Part shown: positions 1-7,484 of the stretch, one piece after another | Numbering within the stretch: the first letter of the stretch is position 1 | Layout: each line of letters opens with the position of its first letter | NCBI GenBank assembly: GCA_024279285.1 | Contig: JAJRRR010000078.1 | Span: 1 to 37,104 of the forward strand | Length of the DNA: 37,104 nt | Direction: 5' to 3' | From: Planctomycetota bacterium | GTDB lineage: Bacteria; Planctomycetota; Planctomycetia; Pirellulales; S012-138 | Translations under genes and position numbers: made by a program | The notes under the pieces: generated by a model | What the model was told of the DNA's origin: nothing | The model's database searches: none | Seen by the model: only the letters and a program-made list of their open reading frames with translations

Positions 1-77
1 AAGCCCAAGCCTGGCTCAAAGACCGCTCCCGAGTTTCCCAACCTTAGGTTTCCGGGGAACTCGGGCATAGCCTATGT

Positions 78-968
78 TTGAATGGTCCTGGGCGGAGTGA
101 TGCTGGCGCAGGGGCCCAAGGAGCTTCGCTGCTAAAGAAAGGGTGGTTTCTGGTGCTTGGAGCCAAGAAGTCTTGGTGGAGAGGGTGGAGAGTGTGGGGG
201 GTATGTGTGGTGGGGCTGTGGGTTTTGGCCTCGGTGGCCCTGGCCCAATCCCCCTCTGCCCCCAACCCTGCCCCCGAGCCCTCCTCCGCTTCGGCTTCCG
301 CGGCCGATCCGGCGCGGGAGACCCCTGCTGCCGATTCCTGGCTGAAGATTCTGGCTTCCGGAGGGCCGATAGGGTGGATCATCATAGCTTTGTCGGTGGT
401 GGCGGTGGCTTTGGTCATAGAGCATTCACTTTCCATTCGGGCACGAGTTCTGGCCCCGCCAGGGCTGGCTTCTCAAGTTCGGGAAATGCTTCGCGGAGGG
501 CAGGTGGCCCAGGCCATCCAACAGTGCAAACTTCAGCCTTCGGCGCTGAGCCAGGTGCTGCTGGCCGGATTGGGTGAGCTGGAAGGCCGCTGGAACGCCG
601 TTGAAAAAGCCATGGAAGACGCCCTGGCTCACGAAGCAGCCCGTTTGTATCGCAAAATTGAGTACCTGTCGGTCATCGGGAACATCGCACCCATGCTGGG
701 TCTTTTGGGAACGGTGATCGGCATGATCCAGGCGTTTCGTCAGGTGGCCGCCACGCAGGGGGCAGCTCGGGCAGCCGATCTGGCCCAGGGCATCTATCTG
801 GCTCTGGTCACCACCGTGGAAGGGCTCATCGTGGCCATTCCGGCCCTGGCTGCCTATGCCATCTTTCGCAACCGTGTAGATCAGCTCATGGCCGAGGTAG
901 CTTATACGGCTTTGCATGTGTTCACGCCCTTTAAGCGACGCCGTTCTGCAGGAGCCAACTCCGGATGA
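78..968 (+). CDS. exbB: MotA/TolQ/ExbB proton channel family protein with N-terminal signal-like segment
   Basis: C-terminal core 'YLSVIGNIAPMLGLLGTVIGMIQAFRQVA...GIYLALVTTVEGLIVAIPALAAYAIF' is typical of ExbB/TolQ. It is followed by two exbD genes. ORF start is TTG, so the exact start is uncertain. Confidence 0.9.
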   Translation: MNGPGRSDAGAGAQGASLLKKGWFLVLGAKKSWWRGWRVWGVCVVGLWVLASVALAQSPSAPNPAPEPSSASASAADPARETPAADSWLKILASGGPIGWIIIALSVVAVALVIEHSLSIRARVLAPPGLASQVREMLRGGQVAQAIQQCKLQPSALSQVLLAGLGELEGRWNAVEKAMEDALAHEAARLYRKIEYLSVIGNIAPMLGLLGTVIGMIQAFRQVAATQGAARAADLAQGIYLALVTTVEGLIVAIPALAAYAIFRNRVDQLMAEVAYTALHVFTPFKRRRSAGANSG

Positions 969-1405
969 AACCCCCGCAAGGCCCCCGCTCCGGCTCGCTG
1001 GAGTTCAACATGACTCCAATGATTGATGTGGTATTTTTGCTGATCATTTTCTTTTTGCTCTCCAGCCACCTGGCGCAGCAAGAGACCCAGTGGGAGTTGC
1101 GTTTGCCCGAGGCAACGACCGGGCAGGACCCGCCTGAGCCGGTCCAGCGGCGTGTGGTGGTCAATGTGCTTCCCGAAGGCACGGCGCTGGTGGCAGGGGA
1201 GCCGATTTCGCCTCTACGATTTCAAGCCCTCTTGGTCCAAGAGCGAAGGCGTGCCAACGGGGGGAAAGTGGAAGTGCTTTTCCGCACCGACCGCCAGGTG
1301 CCCTATCGGGTGGTGGAACCTTTGCTGGTGGCTTGTGCCCGGGCCGGCGTGTGGCAAGTGGCCTTTGCCGTGCGCCGCCATGAGCCGTTGCTCCCAGGGA
1401 GGTAA
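965..1405 (+). CDS. exbD: ExbD/TolR family biopolymer transport protein (first copy)
   Basis: 'LEFNMTPMIDVVFLLIIFFLLSSHL' is the ExbD/TolR TM with its conserved Asp. ATGA overlap with the upstream exbB stop. Confidence 0.93.
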   Translation: MKPPQGPRSGSLEFNMTPMIDVVFLLIIFFLLSSHLAQQETQWELRLPEATTGQDPPEPVQRRVVVNVLPEGTALVAGEPISPLRFQALLVQERRRANGGKVEVLFRTDRQVPYRVVEPLLVACARAGVWQVAFAVRRHEPLLPGR

Positions 1406-1409
1406 GGCC

Positions 1410-1859
1410 ATGCGAACTGTCACCCGAGAGCACGAATCCTCCCGACTGCAATTACGCATGACTCCGATGATAGATGTGATCTTCCTGTTGCTGATTTTTT
1501 TTGTCTGCACGGCCAGCTTTGCTCCTCCTGAGCAATGGCTGCCGACGACCTTTTCGCTTCCAGGCAGCGTGAGCCAAGCCCCACCTTTGGAAAGCGAGGT
1601 GGAGGAGTTGGGCCAGGTGGTGGTGCATCTTTTGCCTCCTGGAAGCCAGCCCCGGTGGAAGGTCAATCAGCGTCCCTGTGCCACCTTTGAGCAACTGGTT
1701 CAAACTCTGGTTCAACTTGCCCGAATTGACGCCCGAGTGCCGGTCGTTTTGGACTCAGCGGGCGATGTTCCCATGGGCGAGGTGGTTCGGGTGTACGATG
1801 CCGCTCGGGCTGCTGGATTTGGACGCGTGCAGTTTGCCGCCTCGGCCTCCGGCCACTAG
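1410..1859 (+). CDS. exbD: ExbD/TolR family biopolymer transport protein (second copy)
   Basis: ATG at 1410 in frame with ORF 1152-1859. 'LQLRMTPMIDVIFLLLIFFVCTASF' TM with conserved Asp; C-terminal 'GEVVRVYDAARAAGFGRVQFA' as in ExbD. Confidence 0.92.
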   Translation: MRTVTREHESSRLQLRMTPMIDVIFLLLIFFVCTASFAPPEQWLPTTFSLPGSVSQAPPLESEVEELGQVVVHLLPPGSQPRWKVNQRPCATFEQLVQTLVQLARIDARVPVVLDSAGDVPMGEVVRVYDAARAAGFGRVQFAASASGH

Positions 1860-2006
1860 GTTTGCTCCCCTGCCGCAAGGCACCAAAATCTGGATTCTGG
1901 AAAAAGTTGTCAAATTGGCTTGGGTTTCTTTGGCTGCCGGGCCTACAATGAAGGCGTGTCGTTTACTCGGGGGCCTTGGCCCTGCTCTGGCAACAGGAGT
2001 ATCTTC

Positions 2007-2474
2007 ATGACCCAGTCTGCGTTTGCATCTGCTCAAGAGGCTCTCCATGCGCTGGAGGAAGCCTATCGGTGCAGGGATTTGGAAAAAGCGGTGGCGTGCA
2101 AGGACTTTCGGGCCGAGGCCCGCATCATGCTCCGGCAACTCAATCCCTTGCTGGCCGAAGATCCCGAGGTGCTTGACGAAGCCGCCGAAACCCTGGAGGC
2201 CGCATTTCGCCAGCACTTGCAGTCCGAAGGATTCCCCAACTTTGAAGGCGTGGAAACTCAGATTGTCAAGCTGGAAGAACTCCCGGACGAACCCGGCGTG
2301 TTCGTCGCCACCGAGCTGCAGCAATTGCCCAGTGGGGAAATCCACCTGGAGTACATCCTGATGGCTCAGGACGAATCAGGTTGGCGAGTCATCGTGCCGG
2401 TGTATTTCCAGGATTCCGAAGAAGAAGAGCCGGAGGAGCCCATTGGGGAGTTTGACTTGGGGCCTGGCGGTTAG
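2007..2474 (+). CDS. Hypothetical protein (about 155 aa, alpha+beta, possibly NTF2-like)
   Basis: ATG at 2007 with SD-like 'aggag' upstream, in frame with ORF 1920-2474. No diagnostic motif recognised. Confidence 0.6.
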   Translation: MTQSAFASAQEALHALEEAYRCRDLEKAVACKDFRAEARIMLRQLNPLLAEDPEVLDEAAETLEAAFRQHLQSEGFPNFEGVETQIVKLEELPDEPGVFVATELQQLPSGEIHLEYILMAQDESGWRVIVPVYFQDSEEEEPEEPIGEFDLGPGG

Positions 2475-2722
2475 TCGGAGAAACAGTCCAGCGAGCCAGG
2501 GTGGAGGAGTCGGGCTGATGGAGAGGAAAGTTTTAGTTTCACTTGCGGAGGATGTTCTGTGGGAGATCGCCGTAAGTGCTTGCATGGGCGATAGTAAGGA
2601 GTTGCAGAACCGGTAGAAGTGCTGGGAATGCTGGTCTTGACTTCAAAGCGGGGGTTTGTCATAGTTCGGCCCGACGGTACTGGGAAAACGGAAGTTCGCC
2701 ACGGTCAGGAAAGGAGTCACGC

Positions 2723-3313
2723 ATGCACCACCGATCCCCCGGGTCGTTCCATCAATCGCCGTTCGTGCCTCAGGTCCCTCAGCCTAATCCTCCTTTGGGG
2801 CCTGCTGGAGTAGGTGCTCGTTTGGGCCCGGCCACTCCGCCGGCAGCGCCTCCTCCGGCTCCCGAACCGGTCACCCTTCCCACCACCAAAGTCCAACAAC
2901 GGTGTCACTTCTATCAGTCGCTTCCTCCTGACGAACGAGCCAAGGAAGTGTGCCGCATTGCGGCCGAGTTTTATAAAACCAATCCGGATTGGGTGCTGTT
3001 TTTCCGCGAGGTGTTGGGTTTGCGCGGCATCGTGCGCCAAATCTACAACACTCCCGAAGCTCTGGCCCAGTTTGAACAAACCCCAGAATACGAAGAAATC
3101 CAGCACATGCTGGCCCGATTGCGCGAACGCAGCCACACCAAGCCAGGGTCCCCGCCTCAAGAACCCACCCGGGTGATCACCGTCCGACTGCCTAAGAGCT
3201 TGCACGAAGCCCTCCGGGCCGAGGCTCACGAAAAACGCACCAGCATGAACAAACTGTGCATTTCCAAACTGCTTCAGATGATTGATCAAGACTTGGTCCC
3301 GGCCGAGACCTGA
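2723..3313 (+). CDS. Protein with Pro-rich N-terminus and C-terminal ribbon-helix-helix (HicB-like) motif; putative DNA-binding regulator
   Basis: ATG at 2723 with SD 'aaggag' at 2711-2716. C-terminus 'TRVITVRLPKSLHEALRAEAHEKRTSMNKLCISKLLQ' matches the RHH pattern (beta strand 'ITVRLP' followed by two helices). Confidence 0.7.
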   Translation: MHHRSPGSFHQSPFVPQVPQPNPPLGPAGVGARLGPATPPAAPPPAPEPVTLPTTKVQQRCHFYQSLPPDERAKEVCRIAAEFYKTNPDWVLFFREVLGLRGIVRQIYNTPEALAQFEQTPEYEEIQHMLARLRERSHTKPGSPPQEPTRVITVRLPKSLHEALRAEAHEKRTSMNKLCISKLLQMIDQDLVPAET

Positions 3314-3346
3314 TCCTTTGCCTCTACTCCCCTATCTTGCACCCCC

Positions 3347-3380
3347 AAAGCGAAGCTCCCGAGGGAGCTTCGCTTTTTTT
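3347..3380 (+). terminator. Rho-independent terminator downstream of the RHH-like gene
   Basis: Perfect 14-bp inverted repeat AAAGCGAAGCTCCC / GGGAGCTTCGCTTT (3347-3360 and 3363-3376) followed by a T run ending at 3380. Confidence 0.93.
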
Positions 3381-3431
3381 CTGGACAGGGAGAAGAAGGG
3401 GAAGTTTGGCTCTTTGAGCAGAAGGTAGGAC

Positions 3432-3489
3432 AGCCTTTGTCCAAAATTTCTTTGGTTTTGATTTGCAAGGGGCTTAAAATCAAAAGGCT
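3432..3489. promoter_or_regulatory. Nested inverted repeats upstream of the GTPase operon (possible operator)
   Basis: TTTTGATTT (3456-3464) / AAATCAAAA (3477-3485), and AGCCTTT (3432-3438) / AAAGGCT (3483-3489), between the terminator and the GTPase gene. Confidence 0.35.
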
Positions 3490-3542
3490 GATTGCATTGA
3501 GAAAAGCAAGGGGCCTCTTACCTGCCGGATCAGGGGCGAATT

Positions 3543-4859
3543 ATGGGCAGCGCAGGGAGTGTTTCCAAAGCTCGGGTACTGCGAGCCCGGATAACTTGTC
3601 CACATTGCTGGCATCAGTTTCCTCCTCAGGAAGTGCGTTGGATTGCCAGCCATCCGGAGCTGCGAGGAGACGAGCGGTTGGGCGAGGATGCCCCCAAACG
3701 GTTCCTCCCCACCCGGTTTGACAAAAACTGCCGCGCCTTGGATGCCAAAGGCCAGCCTTGCACCCAATTGGCCTGCCCCCGATGCCATCTGTTCATTCCT
3801 TGGGTTCTGTTGGAAGTCAAGCCGTTGTTGATTTCCATTTTGGGGGCTCCGGGATCGGGAAAGTCCTATTTTTTGGCCGCCTCGGTATGGCGACTGCGGC
3901 AGACCTTGCTGGAGCAGTTCCACTTGCAATTTCTGGACTCCGACCCACGCATCAATCAAGTGCTGTTAGATTACGAGGAGCGACTGTTTCTCAGTGCCCA
4001 TCCTGACGAACTTACCCTGCTCCCCAAAACCGAAACCAAAGGGCACCTTTACGAATCGGTGCGAATTGCCGGGGAACTGGTTTGGTATCCCAAGCCGTTT
4101 GTCTTTACCTTGCAACCGGCTCCTTCCCACCCCAACGCCCGTCACGCCGCACGGTTGACTCGGGCGATGTGCCTTTATGACAACGCTGGAGAACACTTTC
4201 TCCCTGGAGGGGATTCCCCAGAAAGCTCCAGCACTCAACACCTGAGCCATTCTCAAGCTTTGTTGTTTTTGTTTGATCCCACCCAGCATCCCCGTATTCG
4301 GCAACTGTGTTGCAGCAGCAGCAACGATCCCCAACTACACAAATACGGCTGGTCGCATCGGCAAGACTATGTGTTGAGTGAAGCCGCCAATCGGATTCGG
4401 TTGCACAGGGGATTGGGCCAGCGCGAAAAACTGCCCAAGCCTCTGGTCGTGGTGGTGACCAAGTTTGACGCTTGGAAATCCCTGGTGGAGATCGGGGAGC
4501 TGGAGCTGAGTCAAGTGGTGGTTCGCACGCGCAGTGGGATCAGCTATCTGGACCTGGTCCGTCTGGAAAGTACCTCCCGCGTTATTCGTCGCATGTTGGA
4601 GCGCTATGTGCCGGAACTTGTCGCCACATGTTGGGGAGTTTCGGATGATGTGATTTTTATCCCGGTCAGCTCTTTGGGAACTTCCCCCGAGGTGGTCGAC
4701 CAAGGAACTGGACCCATCTTGGCAGTGCGCCCCGGCAAGGTGCGTCCGGCGTGGGCTGAAGTGCCGTTTTTGTATGTGTTGCAGCGAACCCTCCCAGGGG
4801 TGATTCCCGTGCGTAAGCTCAACCCAAACTCTTCCCCCACTCAGGAGAAGACTCCGTGA
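3543..4859 (+). CDS. Zinc-ribbon P-loop GTPase (double-GTPase / TRAFAC-like, DO-GTPase2-type candidate)
   Basis: Cys pairs 'CPHCW...CPRCH'; Walker A 'GAPGSGKS'; switch II-like 'DNAGEHF'; NKxD-like 'VVVVTKFDAW'. Confidence 0.8.
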   Translation: MGSAGSVSKARVLRARITCPHCWHQFPPQEVRWIASHPELRGDERLGEDAPKRFLPTRFDKNCRALDAKGQPCTQLACPRCHLFIPWVLLEVKPLLISILGAPGSGKSYFLAASVWRLRQTLLEQFHLQFLDSDPRINQVLLDYEERLFLSAHPDELTLLPKTETKGHLYESVRIAGELVWYPKPFVFTLQPAPSHPNARHAARLTRAMCLYDNAGEHFLPGGDSPESSSTQHLSHSQALLFLFDPTQHPRIRQLCCSSSNDPQLHKYGWSHRQDYVLSEAANRIRLHRGLGQREKLPKPLVVVVTKFDAWKSLVEIGELELSQVVVRTRSGISYLDLVRLESTSRVIRRMLERYVPELVATCWGVSDDVIFIPVSSLGTSPEVVDQGTGPILAVRPGKVRPAWAEVPFLYVLQRTLPGVIPVRKLNPNSSPTQEKTP

Positions 4860-7468
4860 GCCTGGAACTGGTATATACTTCCGCTCCGCGAGGGCTCAAG
4901 CCTGGTTCGCGGGGCTTTTGCACCGTCTTGTGTACCCGCGGTATGCCCAGCAACCTAGTGGAGTTGCTGGAGTCCTTAAGTGGATATCGGCATCTGTTTC
5001 CGATTCATGACCCGCGGGCAGGACAAAATCCGGTCAACTATTGCCACTGGATCGTCAAAGTGGGAGGGAAGCGCTATCATGTGCTGTCGCGGATCGCCAA
5101 TGCGGGCAAAGACTATTCCGGGCGAAGCAACAAACTGGCTCACCATGTAGTGTTGGAACCTCAGGAGTGTCCCCCAGGGGGGCCGGCTTGGGTCCTGAAA
5201 GACCCTCGGTTCTGCCGCCGAAGCTGGACGGGGGAACCTCGCCAAGTGGCCCAGGGCCCTCGCCCCCGGACCGATCTCCCCCCACAAGCCCCCTGCCGTA
5301 CCTGGGAACAGGTAACCGGAGACGCAGGCTGGGCAGGCCAACTGGCGCAATGGACCGTTCAGGGGAAACTTCCCGTTTACATCATCGTCCCCCTGGGAGT
5401 GGATGTGTTGGATTTGGTTTGCGAAGCCATGAGCTTACTTCCCCCCACGAAGCGTTGGGAAGTCTCCTTCAGCACCTATTTCACCCAAGTGCCAGCCGGA
5501 ATCTCCTGCCTGTGGCGGTTTGTAGTTGAAGGTTCCCCAGAGGCGGACAAAGCACGGCGGGACTTTCGCCTGAATGTGTTGGACTTGTCCAGTCCGCTTT
5601 CTTCTCCTGCGGAGAGCCCTTGGGTTCATGCGGCCCGAACCGGCGAGCCAGTGGTAGATGCCCCACAACCAGCTTCAGCCCAGGTGGTTGATAGCCCCGC
5701 TCCTTTGGTTCCTGCCGCTTCCTCACCTTCTCCCGCCTCGCTGCCTCCAGTGCGCACTTCTGCCCAGGAATCCACCCGCGGGACTCCTTCTCCGCCAGAG
5801 CTGCCTCCCCGTGGAAGACGAAAGGTTTTCCAAAGACCTTTCTGGTCTGGGTGGTCCTTTGTGCTGGGAATGGTGGTGGGTGTGATTCTGGCAGCTCCCG
5901 CTACAGGGGTCCTCACCTGGTGGCTGCTAGGTTCCTCCGGCGGCGTAGTTCAAACCGCCTCTTCCGAGGAGAGCTCTTCCTCTTCAGCCAGCACGACGCA
6001 AGAGCCCCAGAACCCCAATCCCACCCCTGCCAACAATTCCTCCCAGAAACAACCCCATCGTCCTAACTTCCGGCAGTCCGGCAAAAATAAATCGCACCAG
6101 CAGAAATCAATGGCAAACTTTCCCTCTTCTGGACAATCGCAAACAAACAATCGCCCCGAGCGGCCTCAGAAAAAAAGCGGTGGCCCCACACATAAAGCAT
6201 CAAAACTGGCTGCCAAAGGGGGGAAGTCTTCGGCTTCGGCACACTCTCCCTCCGCTTCATCAGCATCTTCAGGAAATCAATCCCCGGGAGCTGATCGCTC
6301 CACAAAAAATTCCCCATCCACTTATGCCGAAGTGTTCCCGACTGTGCCCGAAGAACTTTTAACCGTCAGTTTCTGCGTTCCTTTGATTCTACCTTCCACC
6401 CGAAACACTTGGCAGCCCGTGCGAGTGTGGAAATCAAATCAGCCCCTGAAAATTCGTTCAGAATCTGTTTCCCTAGATATACTTTATGACCGTGAAGTTT
6501 CAAATGGAGAGTGGAAGATAGTGAAAAAGCAAAACACCTGGGTATTAAATCTGCAAACCACCGGACTACCAGATAGAATCGCTGAGTTTAGAGTGAAAGA
6601 TGGCCAACTGGAAATCAATTTGAAAACATCAAGAATTGAGCCTTTGAAAACTTGCATTCTTGTTGTGAAAGCATCCGTGGGAAAACAGTCTTTCAATCGG
6701 CGTTTTGCACTCGTTGTTCCCACAGAAAGCGATCCAATAGATGTGGTCGGCACTGGTAAAAAGTCTATTCCTTTGCCGATTGCGATTGGAAGTAGAAAAG
6801 GGTCACGGCTTTATGTTACCGTGAAGCTCTTTTCCGAAAACAAAAGCTACTTCTTGAAACGAAGGGGACCGGTTAGTCTGAAGAGTAATGATAAACTGAA
6901 GATTGAGCAAGATTCTTTGGTGGATATAGATACTAGCCAGGGATTGTTCCATTTTTGTTTCCTGAACGGAGGCGAGCCCCGTTCTAACTCGGTGTCCGTG
7001 GAATCCCTGCTGGCTATTCTAAGTGTAAAGGTACTCTGCCCGAGGCAGGAAAAAAAGGTGATTGTTTCCGTCGCGCCAAAAATATTTTTAGGAGAGTACC
7101 GGGAACTAGGTAACCAGCCAAGTGTGGAAGAGTTGAAAAATGCCCTGGTTTTTTTCCAGAAAATAAAGAAGTATAGATTCGAGGATATAGAAGGTGTAGT
7201 GAACGATATGGAGGTTCAGGTGAACAAAGCAATAAAAACCTTACAACATAGGAAAGATAAATCAAAAGCTAAAGCAACTAAGAACCAACAAGCAACTAAG
7301 AACCAATTGGAAGTAGAACGAGAAAAGTGGGATAAGGTCGGGATAAGAGTCAAAAATGCGCGTGAATTAATAAATCATATGAAAGACGGTAAAGTAAAAC
7401 TGAAAATCAAGGTGTATTTGCTAGTGGGCGATCAACGCATCCTCTTGCACAAGACAAAAGGCTTTTAG
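4856..7468 (+). CDS. GTPase-associated protein 1 (GAP1)-like membrane protein: conserved N-terminal domain, Pro/Ser/Thr-rich linkers, one TM, divergent C-terminal domain
   Basis: GTG start overlapping the upstream stop (GTGA). N-terminal 'LVYTSAPRGLKPGSRGFCTVLCTRGMP...LSGYRHLFP...VLSRIANAGKDYSGRSNKLAHHVVL' resembles GAP1 N-terminal domains as I recall them. TM 'WSFVLGMVVGVILAAPATGVLTWWLLG' at about 5850-5937. Confidence 0.75.
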   Translation: MSLELVYTSAPRGLKPGSRGFCTVLCTRGMPSNLVELLESLSGYRHLFPIHDPRAGQNPVNYCHWIVKVGGKRYHVLSRIANAGKDYSGRSNKLAHHVVLEPQECPPGGPAWVLKDPRFCRRSWTGEPRQVAQGPRPRTDLPPQAPCRTWEQVTGDAGWAGQLAQWTVQGKLPVYIIVPLGVDVLDLVCEAMSLLPPTKRWEVSFSTYFTQVPAGISCLWRFVVEGSPEADKARRDFRLNVLDLSSPLSSPAESPWVHAARTGEPVVDAPQPASAQVVDSPAPLVPAASSPSPASLPPVRTSAQESTRGTPSPPELPPRGRRKVFQRPFWSGWSFVLGMVVGVILAAPATGVLTWWLLGSSGGVVQTASSEESSSSSASTTQEPQNPNPTPANNSSQKQPHRPNFRQSGKNKSHQQKSMANFPSSGQSQTNNRPERPQKKSGGPTHKASKLAAKGGKSSASAHSPSASSASSGNQSPGADRSTKNSPSTYAEVFPTVPEELLTVSFCVPLILPSTRNTWQPVRVWKSNQPLKIRSESVSLDILYDREVSNGEWKIVKKQNTWVLNLQTTGLPDRIAEFRVKDGQLEINLKTSRIEPLKTCILVVKASVGKQSFNRRFALVVPTESDPIDVVGTGKKSIPLPIAIGSRKGSRLYVTVKLFSENKSYFLKRRGPVSLKSNDKLKIEQDSLVDIDTSQGLFHFCFLNGGEPRSNSVSVESLLAILSVKVLCPRQEKKVIVSVAPKIFLGEYRELGNQPSVEELKNALVFFQKIKKYRFEDIEGVVNDMEVQVNKAIKTLQHRKDKSKAKATKNQQATKNQLEVEREKWDKVGIRVKNARELINHMKDGKVKLKIKVYLLVGDQRILLHKTKGF
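7272..7307 (+). repeat. 18-bp in-frame tandem duplication within the GAP1-like gene
   Basis: AAGCAACTAAGAACCAAC followed directly by AAGCAACTAAGAACCAAT, encoding ATKNQQ-ATKNQL. Confidence 0.85.
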
Positions 7469-7484
7469 GTAGAGTGGCTGACCT

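Noticed and set aside
1-70. Imperfect hairpin CGAGTTTCCC...GGGGAACTCG before the exbB ORF
   Set aside because: Imperfect stem with no U tract and upstream context cut by the window; cannot assign a function.
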